Shown here: positions 31,507 to 40,332 of the stretch, piece by piece | How the letters are laid out: every line of letters begins with the position of its first letter | Position numbering within the stretch: position 1 is the first letter of the stretch | Source: Apostichopus parvimensis | Taxonomy: Eukaryota; Echinodermata; Holothuroidea; Aspidochirotida; Stichopodidae | Assembly: GCA_000934455.1 (NCBI GenBank) | Contig: KN882716.1 | Coordinates: forward strand, 2,395-42,726 | Direction: 5' to 3' | Length of the DNA stretch: 40,332 nt | Position numbers and translations under genes: made by a program | Notes under the pieces: model-generated | What the model saw: only the letters and a program-made list of their open reading frames with translations | Told to the model about the DNA's origin: nothing | The model's database searches: none

Positions 31507-33900
31507 CTATGAAATTTAGTTTCAAGAGAAAAGACAATAATTATACACAATAAATGTTGCCTATCCGGACTGACACTTGAGAATATTACAAGCTTTCTCC
31601 ACAATAAACTACATGTCATGTACTGAGACTGCAATATTTCACTAGCCAAACAAACTACGTGCTCAGCTCGGACTCTATTTAAGAAACTGCAACAGGCCTA
31701 GACAATTGTTCTGAATCCTAGCTGGATTTTCATCAAAGACAGAATAACAAACATAAAAATACCAATAATCAATGCAATGAGTGGTTCCTTGCTGAATTGA
31801 TCATTGGCAGACTTGAAGTCCTTTAGAAAGTGGATGATTGAACATGTCTGCATATGTAAACAAGCCCTAATTTGAAGCTGTTTAGTGACCTCGTGACAGG
31901 CCCCACCGTACTCATGCTTTATTATGTGCACCGACAATGACAGGGTTCTTGTATTCACTATATTGCAGCTGCAGGTGACTGCAGGTGTCATTTTCTCAAT
32001 GAGTTATTGCATACCTATGAAGCCACACTTTATTTATCAATCAAATTTATCATACATCAGCACAGATTTATTATCTCTCAACAACATCATGACAATATTC
32101 AGAACAATGTACTTGTGGATCCAAAGTTATAGCAACAGAATATTTTCAGGTTAAACCTTGAATGACATTAGTCATTCCTTAGTTACTATGACCTAAGCTA
32201 TATGATGCAAAATTATTTTAAGCTATGTAGATATGTACACACATGAACCAAATTTGGCACATTAACCCAAACCTATTATCACACAACAACATCAGACCAA
32301 GTTTCACCTTGTACATGTGCAAGTTGTGGAATAAACAGGTGTCTTCAATAGTGTTCAGAGCTTTAGTAATCTTAGAAGGGTTGGGCTGAGATGTATATTT
32401 TCTAGACATGAGGATGTCTCACTTCACATACTTGCAGTATAAATGGATTCTGTCACTGCATACTCAAGTCATTATGAGTTTTATTTTTCAACATAATTCT
32501 ACACTGTGTTGCTGAATGAGTAGTCCTTAGAAGGTGAAACATGCTTTGTGCTGCATAGTTTAGTACTATGTCCCTGTACTTGTCGAGTTTTGACGTTCCC
32601 CAATTTGTGAGTCAGTGTGCTAGGAACAGGAATGATTTTCTTTACCCCATTAAGTTAGACACTCGTATTGTCACGAATAAACACTAAATGCCCTACTGTT
32701 TTCACCCTAATGGACATCTGCAGGTTGCAACTATTAGTCGTAAAACAAGATACTGTATACCAATTGTGTCGATGGCAGACCAACCCAGATGATGGCAGAC
32801 CAACTCTAGTTCCTTTGGTTTTTTTGTGTATATCCCAAAACAATCAGTTTCTGCTTCAGGTATCTACATGATTTAAGGCTGGCACCCAGATGCATGAGTT
32901 GTGGGTCCCCAATGATTTACTGTTATTGTCTTCCCCTCAGCATAATGTGTTGCTTGGCTTTCACAATTGTGTTGTCATAAGAAAAAAGGAACATGTGCTC
33001 ATTGTAAGTGGTTGCACTGCATCCTAATGTACAAAGTTTATACATGAATACCAAAATAAATCATACAGAGGTACACACTGCTAAATGATTAAATTAAATC
33101 CCTCCACTTCTGGATTAAAGGGGTATGAAAAAAACAAATATAATAATATTATTTTGTCCTGACGCAGCAGTTTGAGGTAAACTAGTGATTTTTATCTCAA
33201 TACATTACATGTATAGAGATGTTGTAAGTGGGAATCTCTCCTCTCTAAAAAAAGTTTCAGCGTCTTCATAAAAAGTTCGTTTTCTCTGGAATTTCAAGAG
33301 CAAGTGTATATTATATAGGCCAACAAAAGTTACTATTTTTTATTCTAGAATTTTATCTCAATCTATGACTTTTTCGCTGATTTATGACCAAATCGGGCCA
33401 TTTCGGGCTGAAACACGGTTATTGCAGGCCTTTTTTGCACACGCTCCAAAACTTGTACGTAGGGGAGTTTCGCCCACGTTTCCCTGCTTATTTGTTTATT
33501 ATTATTCGATGTCCATGGTTTATTACGAGCACGTGACATTTTACTTCTCAACGATTGGTTTGTCATCTGCGGTTTTATGTATTATGTTAAGCAGTATGTA
33601 GAATAGACAATAACGCCGGTGTCTCATTGGCTCAATTGTAGCATGTAATGTAATTGTCACTCGTGATTGGATTATTCTGTTCTTGAAGAGGCCGGACAAC
33701 TAGTGAAAGCATGTCAACATCGCTATCGTTTAGCGTCATTACGCTCATAATTCACTATCCTGTAAAGACGTATTCTTCCTCACTCTCATCTCAAGCCATT
33801 TCAAAATTATCTGAACGAAATTTTTATCAAAGTTAATCGCTTTCCCTGTTGGTAATTTTTCATCAAAGTGACGCCTTGTCATTACTCGTTTTTAAAACCG
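31507..33900. other. No gene seen
   Basis: About 2.4 kb of AT-rich, mostly unique-looking sequence. The missing N-terminal half of the SET domain would be expected here on the minus strand, but no G-x-G or E-Y-x-G motif was recognised. Near 32747-32813 CAGACCAAC and GATGGCAG repeat once. Open frames are short. Confidence 0.4.
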
Positions 33901-33929
33901 AAAGGAAAGTACCTGACTGTTTAAAAAAG
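33850..33929 (+). other. Possible first non-coding exon (donor site)
   Basis: AAAAAAG/GTATGT at 33929 is a strong donor, downstream of a relatively balanced-composition stretch (33380-33930). A matching acceptor exists at 36621. The transcription start is not visible, so this is only a candidate 5' exon. Confidence 0.2.
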
Positions 33930-34051
33930 GTATGTATTCTCTGTTTTATCGAAGTTTCTTCTATTCACAGATCAACTGTTATTCTTATTAGGCCTAGGCC
34001 CTAACATCAATTAAACCGTACCAATAGGGCCTAACAATAACACGAGATTTT

Positions 34052-34760
34052 GGGTTTATCAAAGTCGACCGTCAGTTACAACCTTTGTTGAAAATTGTTC
34101 GTAAAAATGTAGTGGTTCCGTTATGGTTATCTTCATTGTGGGGACATCCGCCGATTTTTTTTTTGGCTAAGTTCGGGTTTGACTAGGCCTAACTTCGCTA
34201 GGCTAATGCTAGTTGCTACCTTTTGTTGAACTGCCTATGTAGATCAAGCCTAGGGCCTAAGCTAGGCTTAATTTTCCAATGACGATATCTAGGCTATACG
34301 GCCTGTTATCATGGCATTGTCATGTACGACCTTCCGTGTTTGTATCTCAGTAACTTTTTTTTTTGTGGCAAGCGTAACCTAGACCTAGCCTAGCCTATAT
34401 CTCGAGACATTGGGTTTATAACAAAGTCGACTGTCAGTTTCAACCTTTGTTGAAAAATTGTCGTCAAAATGTAGTGGTTCCGTTATGGTTATCTTGATTG
34501 TGGGGATATCTGCTGATTCTACTTTTGCTAAGTTCGGGTAAGGCTAGGCCTATCTTCGCTAGGCTAATGCTAGTTGCTACCTTTTGTTGAACTGGGTCAG
34601 TGGGTGTATATAGCCTGGCCCCTAGGCCTATGCTAGGCCTAATCTTCCAATGACGATATCTTCATATGACCTGTTATTTTGGCATTGTCATTGTACGACC
34701 TTCCATGTTTGTGTCTCGGTAGGTTTTTTTTTTTTGTAGCTAACGTAGTCTTAGTCTATA
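34052..34760. repeat. Tandem duplication, about 360-bp unit
   Basis: GGGTTTATCAAAGTCGACCG at 34052 recurs as GGGTTTATAACAAAGTCGAC at 34410. Both are followed by AACCTTTGTTGAAA, TGTAGTGGTTCCGTTATGG, GCTAGGCTAATGCTAGTTGC and a T-run. Both copies are rich in AGGCCTA and TAGGCTA words. Confidence 0.85.
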
Positions 34761-35149
34761 TCTCGGCAACTTGAAATTTGTTTGGTAGCCAGTTTCACTT
34801 AGGCTAGGCTAGGTGAGCTTGGGCGCTACTAACAGACTACAGTAACATAGGTCGATAGGCCTAGCCTTCTCAAACTGGGCATCTAGGATATGGTCGAGTT
34901 GTTCGCCTATTCTAATTTGGCCGTTGTCATTGACGTCCTTTCGTAGATTGCGTTGTGTTTTTTTTTGTACATAACCTAATCTGGGACTAGGCCTCCTAGT
35001 AACAATCACATTGGTCTAGGATTACTAGGCTAGGTTAGGTTATGCCTAGGTTACTGAGGGTCCCTACTTGACTTACTAACATACACGCTCCCAAATATGA
35101 CATAGTTATATCCCTTGTCCTTTGGCCACTCATTTCAGTTTTTATGTTC

Positions 35150-36010
35150 AATGAAGAGTAAATTGGTATCTTGATCTGTTTTGTACCTAGCCTAACATAG
35201 GTCAGGTTAACAGTAACATAGGCCTAGGTCTAAGAGGCATAGCCTTCTCAAGTCTGACGGTTAGCATTATTTTTGTATTTGTTATGTTCGCTTTAAATTT
35301 GACCATTGACTACCTTTAGTATTAATGTTTTTGCCAATTGCGATGATTTTCCTTATTGTAGTAGGCTAGCTTTAGCCTAGTTCTAAACAAATAAAGATCT
35401 GTTTTGTACCTAGCCTAACATGTGATTAGGTTGACAGTAACATAGGTTTAGGAGGCAGAGCCTTCTCAAGTCTGACAGTTAGCATGGTTGTATTATTTGT
35501 TATGTTCGCTTCTAATTTGGCCAGATGACCTTAAGTATTTATGTTATTGCCAATTGCGAGGATTTTCCTTTTTGTAGTAAGTTAACCTTAGTTCTAAACA
35601 AATAAAACTCTTTTGTACCTAGCCTAACATAGGTCTAGGAGGCCTAGCCTTCTCAAGTCTATTATTATTATTGTATTATTGTGTTGTATTATTCGTCATG
35701 TTTCTTTCTTATTTTGCCATTGTCATTGACGACCTTTAATTTATATTTTCGCTAATTGCGATGATTTTCCTTTTGTAATAAGCTAGCCTTTATTCTAAAC
35801 AAATAAATCCAATGTTCTTGATCTGTTTTGCTGCTAGCATAACATAGGCTTAGGCTAACAGTAATATAGGTCTAGGAGGCCTAGCCTTCTCAAGTCTGGC
35901 AGCTAGAATTGTTGTATTATTCGTGATGTTCGCTTCTTAATTGCCCATTGTCATTAACGAACTTCAGTATTTGTTTGATTTTCAACCTAGGCTATCAGTC
36001 ACATTAGTCT
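35150..36010. repeat. Tandem repeat, about 215-bp unit, four copies
   Basis: CTGTTTTGTACCTAGCCTAACAT-type starts lie near 35177, 35399, 35608 and 35826. Each is followed by CCTAGCCTTCTCAAGTCT, TTATGTTCGCTTCTAATTTGGCC, GCCAATTGCGATGATTTTCC and TTCTAAACAAATAAA. The period is 207-222 bp. Sequence drift is moderate and there is no conserved frame. A more decayed stretch extends leftwards to about 34800. Confidence 0.8.
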
Positions 36011-36621
36011 AGGATAAGAGGTTTTTGAACAGTTAAATCTCTTGTATTTAAGACACTTATTTCAGTAATTTTGTCCAATGAAATATAAATATCTGCAAAT
36101 TACAAGGATTTTCCTTTTTGAATTAGGCTAAATAACCTAGAGTGATATTCCAGTCTTCCTTTTATTTACTACGGTCATCGTTAAGACCGTTTAGCCATGG
36201 TTCCAAACAATTAATTCCGATGTTGTTAAGGCACTGATTATGTTAAATCAAAAGTTAATTCTGCAAATAAAAAGGGTTTTTGTATTACAATTCGTCTCAA
36301 TCTACTAATGCAATTTAGAGGTGCATTGGTTTGTTAGTTCTCTAGTATCAAGTGCTGAGAATAATGATCCAAACTGAGTACTGGTAAGTTAAAGTCATTA
36401 TGGGCCCCTTGAAATTGTCTATAATATTTATTATAATTAGTTGAATATTTATTATCCCTTGCTGTGATGGTTAAATGTGTTATCATGTATACAAGAAGTC
36501 ATTCCTGACAGGCTGACATGAAGATCATTTTGGTTCAATACTTTTAAAGTGTTGCTTCTTGGTGCTACAGCATCTGCCTGTTCAATGGACATATTTTATT
36601 GTCGTTTTTCTTTTCTTTCAG

Positions 36622-36674
36622 TTATCCTGGTTTTCATTTCTTGGCATTGTAACTGACAAGATCCATTCTTCAAG
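36622..36674 (+). CDS. Possible internal exon of unknown + strand gene
   Basis: A strong acceptor (TTTTCTTTCAG) and donor (CAAG/GTAAAG) bound 53 nt, open in one frame (SWFSFLGIVTDKIHSS). It could equally be a non-coding leader exon. The nearest candidate partners are the donor at 33929 and the acceptor at 37371. No product can be named. Confidence 0.3.
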
Positions 36675-36969
36675 GTAAAGTATAAGTTTGTGAAAAAGTT
36701 TGAAAATCTTGAGTTTGTTAAAAGTCAGCTTTACTTTACAGTTTGTTCAGTTTGAAATTATAGTTTGATTTGTCTGAGTTCAAAAGAGGTGGAGTGAAAT
36801 ACTTCAAGCTTGCGAAAAACACAGTTTGGCTATTTATATTAACTCAGCTGTTTTCACACTTTCATATAAAAAACAAACTTATCGATCAGACTTTGAAAAC
36901 TTAACAATGAACTCAAAAGTTATGTTTTATTCTACAAGTTAGCCTTGATCAGCTAGGTTAACTAGAGCA

Positions 36970-37158
36970 CCAATGGTGCAGAGCTCATACCTTTTCGAGC
37001 TGAAAAATGTAGGGCCCACAAAACTTTATGGCCCACCAAATTTCAGGCCATTTTTCAGATTCCACCAATTTTGGGCCCATGAGGCCAAACATTTTAGGTT
37101 CAAAGACAAATTTATACCCCCCCCTCCGTTAGCAGAATCCTGGCCACACCACTGGCTA
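36970..37158. repeat. Fragment of a hAT-like MITE
   Basis: The segment ends TCCTGGCCACACCACTG (inverse of CAGTGGTGTGG), a hAT-type end, and has GGGCCCA/GGCCCAC words and a C-run like other MITEs in the window. A matching left terminal repeat was not found, so it is probably truncated. Confidence 0.4.
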
Positions 37159-37372
37159 TAATTCCTATTTTCCCCCTTTAAATCCTATTTTACCCACTCT
37201 CTCAAACAATACCACTGACCTACCCTATTAAACTTTCTCCCCTCTACCTGAGCAGACATAACTTCACAAGCACGCCTTCCCAAAATTTTGGCTGGCTGCC
37301 TACATACCTCAGGTTCAAAGACTTCTAAGAATCGGCAAGTGCTGATTGGCTATAGGGCTATCATGCTTACAG

Positions 37373-37548
37373 TTCAACAGTTAATAACAACTCCCAATCC
37401 TGCTTTAATTCCACTAACAGCCTCTGCAGAGCTTAACCAGAAATGTAAACAAACACTGCAGAGACTGGGAGACAAATTAAAGGAGCTTTGGCAAAAAGGT
37501 GAAGGCTCAGATTTTTTTAAACAATTGGGATTAATTGTAATTAATTAA
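37373..37548 (+). CDS. Possible terminal exon of unknown + strand gene
   Basis: Acceptor ATGCTTACAG is followed by an open frame to TAA at 37546-37548, reading VQQLITTPNPALIPLTASAE, NQKCKQTLQRLGDKLKEL and FFKQLGLIVIN. The middle is an amphipathic, basic helix-like segment. The composition is protein-like, but there is no family resemblance. It may instead be a chance ORF. Confidence 0.25.
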
Positions 37549-37654
37549 CTTTTGAGCAAAAATTATTAGGCATCACTTTATTCATACACTATCCAACAAT
37601 CATCAGTTCAACTTTGAATGTGATCAATCAAAATCTTTAAGATTCAGATATTTG

Positions 37655-38148
37655 AAAATATTACAAAGAATGACCCCCGATGACCCCCTAAATGACATTT
37701 GACCTCAATTTTCCGAACACACTTCGTAACCCTTATCCCGAGGAACGTTGTGACCAAGTTTCATTATAACTGGCCATACACTGTACGAACGGCAGCAATT
37801 TGAAAATATAGGGCCGTGGCCCGGGCCACAAAAGACCCCTAGTTGATCTTTGATCTGAAATTCATGAACACCCTGAAGGTAAAACTACCATAGTACTATC
37901 GTGACAAACCCTCAACATTGTACCATCGAATCTGTAGGAGAAGCATTTTGCGTATTTCCACAAAATGGCCCATTACGGCCCACAGGTGACCTTTCACCCC
38001 AAATTTCGGACCATCTCTGATGGCCCTATACCCAATGGTCCTTGTGTCCAAGTTGCATGAAATTCCATTAAACAATGTGCGAGTGGGAGCGGTTTTACCA
38101 ATTGTTGACGGATAGAGTGATAGAGTGATAGACGCCGCACTGTAACAA
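37655..38148. repeat. Dispersed repeat directly upstream of the Helitron ORF
   Basis: GACCCCCGATGACCCCCTAAATGAC, GACCAAGTTTCAT...AAC, TGACCTTTCACCCC, CCAAGTTGCATGAAATTCCA and GAGTGATAGAGTGATAGACGCCGC are typical of a dispersed marine-invertebrate repeat. CCAAGTTTCAT/CCAAGTTGCAT recurs internally. No coding. Confidence 0.5.
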
Positions 38149-38178
38149 TAGCTCACACCAGCATGCTGGTATGAGCTA
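38149..38178. repeat. 30-bp near-perfect palindrome
   Basis: TAGCTCACACCAGCA and TGCTGGTATGAGCTA are inverse complements except for one base pair, with no loop. It stands three bases before the Helitron ORF ATG at 38182 and ends CTAAAAAT, vaguely like a Helitron CTRR end. It could be the end of the preceding repeat or a 5' hairpin of the Helitron. Confidence 0.75.
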
Positions 38179-38181
38179 AAA

Positions 38182-39081
38182 ATGCCAAGGAAATCGAAAC
38201 GATCTGTTGCCGCTAAGGCCTCTTATGGTAGACATCTCAAAAATATAGTATTAGGTTCCCTTCATCAAGGTAATGGAAGATTTTCTAGTGATACAGCTGG
38301 AAAGCAGTGTTCGTGTAATGCTCTGGTTTCTCTTAGCTTTATCAACATCTATGATGTCATGACAACTTCCTGTATCGATAAAGTTCTAGATGAGGGTGAC
38401 AAATTGTATGGAATTATACGTAAAAAACTACTTTCTTCTAATTCACTCCATGTGTCTGAATTTTTATCTACAAATGATCTCCCAGTGCAAGTTTATATTG
38501 ATAACATCTTACACAAATATAGATATTTTGAAAGCATATATGGAAAGCTTTTTGTTGATGGATGTGATTCTTCAATTCTAGAGCCATTAGATATTGTTGT
38601 GCAATATGCCTTTTGTATTTCAGAATACAGTATTATGGTTTTTGGAGGCTACATGATAGCATTGTTTAAGAATAAAGCTAACAAATATGGAATTTTTGAT
38701 TCCCATAGCAGGAGTGATGTAGGTCTTTTGACAGAAAATGGTAAAGCTATGCTGGTATATTTTTCTTCCATACCAGATCTTGTGAATCACTTGCACATAT
38801 TGGCCAATTCTTTATTTTTTGATAAATCTACTATTTTTGAGATAAGACCAGTAGCAATCCAATCTGTCATGTCTGCCACTTCTTCATCAGTCAATATGAA
38901 TGGTTTTGAAACCTTAACCTCATATTTTCAATTTCAAAATTGCCAGCAAAAGAAAATGCAAAAGGTAGGTCCAGCATCCTATCATAAACAGCACCTCACT
39001 TCCAGTTCATCTAGTTCAAAACATCAACAGCTTTATAAAACAAGAAACACCAGGAAATTACCCAAAGAGAAAAAGAAATGA
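38182..39081 (+). CDS. Helitron ORF, OTU-like/C76-like cysteine protease region
   Basis: This 299-codon ORF starts MPRKSKRSVAAKAS, a usual start for animal Helitron proteins. GSLHQGNGRFSSDTAGKQCS gives the probable catalytic Cys43 after Gln42, and YGIFDSHSRSDVGLLTENGK gives the paired D173-x-H175. IDKVLDEGDKLY and FEIRPV also match Helitron-encoded OTU/C76-like proteases. The protease may process the replicase or counter ubiquitin-like modification (inference from the family). It ends Lys-rich at TGA 39079-39081. The same frame continues open to 39207, so this stop is probably a mutation in a longer polyprotein. Confidence 0.75.
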   Translation: MPRKSKRSVAAKASYGRHLKNIVLGSLHQGNGRFSSDTAGKQCSCNALVSLSFINIYDVMTTSCIDKVLDEGDKLYGIIRKKLLSSNSLHVSEFLSTNDLPVQVYIDNILHKYRYFESIYGKLFVDGCDSSILEPLDIVVQYAFCISEYSIMVFGGYMIALFKNKANKYGIFDSHSRSDVGLLTENGKAMLVYFSSIPDLVNHLHILANSLFFDKSTIFEIRPVAIQSVMSATSSSVNMNGFETLTSYFQFQNCQQKKMQKVGPASYHKQHLTSSSSSSKHQQLYKTRNTRKLPKEKKK

Positions 39082-39875
39082 AATCATTCCATGCCATCTA
39101 AAACGAAATCTAAAGTAGTGACAAAAAAGCAAGAAGAAACAAGTAAGAAAAGAGTCGGGTCTTTTAAAACTGTACAAGATGTTCACAAAATGTTCTATGA
39201 GAAAATTTGAATGGGCCTAGTTATGTTTGCACCTGCTGTCAGCAGACTTGGTTTAGACATTATGTTTGTCAACTATGAGATGATTCAGGGTTACCACATA
39301 ACATACTGACACAGTGTCGTAGTGGTTATTTATCAGTTGGTCGTAAAGAGTGGTTTTGTAGTACATGCTTAAAGTACATAAGAATGGGTAAAGTCCTTAA
39401 AATGTCTATAGCAAATCATGGAGGATTTCGAAGTAAACCAGAAGAACTGAACCTCTGAAATCTTGAAGAAAGGTTATTGTCTCGAAGAATACCATTCATG
39501 CAATTGAGAGAATTACCCAGAGGGGGACAATTGTCTCTAAAAGGAAACGTTGTAAATGTTCCAGTTGATATTATGCCAACAATTACTGCCCTGCCTAGAC
39601 GTCTCTGTTCATCTGAGACAATACCAGTCAAGTTGAAGAAACGTTTAACATACTTATCTAGTGCTTACGTTGAAAATGTAAGACCGTTAAAAGTAATGAC
39701 AGCCTTGCATTGGTTGGTTAACAACGGGTCTCTCTTCCAAGAATTGCAAGTTCAAATTACACCAGAATGGTTAAAGGTCATATCACATGAATTACAAGTT
39801 ATGTCTAAAGAACAGGATGAAGAACAACAAGGGGAATGCATAAACACTGACACATTTGATGAAGTGATAATGTAG
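39082..39875 (+). pseudogene. Helitron DUF6570-like region, broken
   Basis: After a Lys-rich linker (39082-39207) the frame shifts. From 39210 the reading is NGPSYVCTCCQQTWFRHYVC, KEWFCSTCLKYIRMGKV, SIANHGGFRSKPEELNL, RRIPFMQLRELPRGGQLSLK, then GNVVNVPVDIMPTITALPR and RPLKVMTALHWLVNNG. C-x-C-C and C-x-x-C pairs suggest zinc binding. IPFMQxRELPRGGQ and GNVVNVPVD are signatures of the DUF6570 region of animal Helitron helicases. TGA stops at 39276-39278 and 39456-39458 and the frame change at each end make it a pseudogene. Confidence 0.85.
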
Positions 39876-40332
39876 ATGGGAATATGGATACACTACTAAC
39901 AGCTTCAGAATATGATAGCAGTCAAGTTATGACTATAGCTCCTGGAGAAAATAGCAGACCGATTTCATTTTTCCATGACCCAGACGCAGAGTATCTTGCT
40001 TTTCCAACAATATTTTGTGGCCAAAGAAGGATAGAGCCACAGCTACCACTTCATTTCTCTGAAATATGTAAATGGGAACTACGAACTGTGGATAGACGTG
40101 TAGCTACTTGCATACCAAATCTTTTCTTCAAATTAAAGATACAAATGAAACAAATTTCTGACAAAGTTACAATCGCAATAAGGAGATGTAAAACAAATGG
40201 TAAAAAGTTTACAGCTAGTGACATTTTGGACCAGGGTACAATGAATAATGTTGTCAAATTAGATGAGGGTTACAGGATTTTTAGGAGTATCAGGAATTCA
40301 CCACCATATCTTGAAAAAAGAAAGAAAGACCT
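39866..40332 (+). pseudogene. Helitron replicase/helicase, N-terminal portion (runs off window)
   Basis: This is open for 155 codons to the window edge in a third frame. It contains MTIAPGENSRPISFFHDPDA, LAFPTIFCGQRR, SEICKWELRTVDRRVA, IPNLFFKLKIQMKQIS and EGYRIFRSIRNSPPYLEKRK. APGE...P, AFPTIF-x-G and IRNSPPYLEKRKKD are the conserved block before the Rep (HUH) nuclease of Helitrons. The Rep and PIF1-like helicase domains should follow outside the window. The switch from the previous frame lies at 39866-39875 (ATAATG). Confidence 0.85.

Larger units (their letters stand above)
38182..40332 (+). mobile_element. Autonomous-type Helitron, 5' part
   Basis: Protease-like, DUF6570-like and replicase-type regions follow each other on the + strand in the order known for animal Helitrons, in three different frames with at least three stops. 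The 5' terminus (TC after A) was not located. The 3' end is outside the window. Confidence 0.8.

Noticed and set aside
31698-31991. 97-codon minus-strand ORF as the missing N-terminal SET half
   Set aside because: It has no G-x-G, E-Y-x-G or other SET N-terminal motif, so it is probably intronic chance.

Overview
This window is AT-rich, intron-containing animal DNA with one assembly gap (360 N, 23424-23783). Lineage-specific repeats, GGGTCAAAGGTCA-type minisatellites and long runs of AGCCTAGGCCTA-like sequence suggest a marine invertebrate, possibly an echinoderm. That last step is a guess, because no diagnostic host gene is present. No RNA gene, CRISPR array or bacterial feature was seen, and no intact protein-coding gene could be proven. 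Almost everything recognisable is a decaying transposable element (TE), or a gene-like fragment associated with one.

Layout. 1-300 holds a GACGTC-rich degenerate repeat. 1498-5623 (+) is a chain of small exons from an unidentified gene; its last exon is split by a 458-bp inverted-repeat element with a perfect 9-bp target duplication. 5.8-8.4 kb is short non-autonomous repeats. 8.9-14.9 kb (-) is an EnSpm/CACTA-like unit: a broken transposase (12737-14885) followed on the same strand by exons resembling the N-terminus of DUF4806-type proteins (8909-12117). Two hAT-type MITEs lie within or beside this unit, and a third sits at 16182-17163. All three have perfect 8-bp target duplications. 18.86-20.50 kb is a minisatellite-bearing, probably non-autonomous Helitron with a good 3' terminus and an array of direct-repeat nuclear-receptor-like motifs. 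20.89-22.75 kb has two inverted-repeat elements.

24871-27830 (+) is a complete but mutated DNA transposon. It has TTAA at both ends, 16-bp terminal repeats and a pseudogenised transposase of the Mutator-like (PF20700-type) / Kolobok-like group. 28.45-31.5 kb (-) appears to be one decayed gene that encodes, in order, the end of a KMT5A-like SET domain, about five acidic repeats of 60-70 residues, and a CPYC...RHL...H zinc-finger-like domain. 33.9-37.5 kb contains possible splice-bounded exons around long tandem repeats. 38182 to the window end (+) is the 5' part of an autonomous Helitron: an OTU-like cysteine protease region, a DUF6570-like region and the start of the Helitron replicase/helicase region, which runs off the window.

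The genes do not form a pathway. They record several transposon classes inserting into and beside each other, some with accessory domains (protease, DUF4806). The most interesting points are the SET/acidic-repeat/zinc-finger relict, the exon-splitting MITE, the fully delimited TTAA element, and the Helitron end associated with DR1-like arrays.
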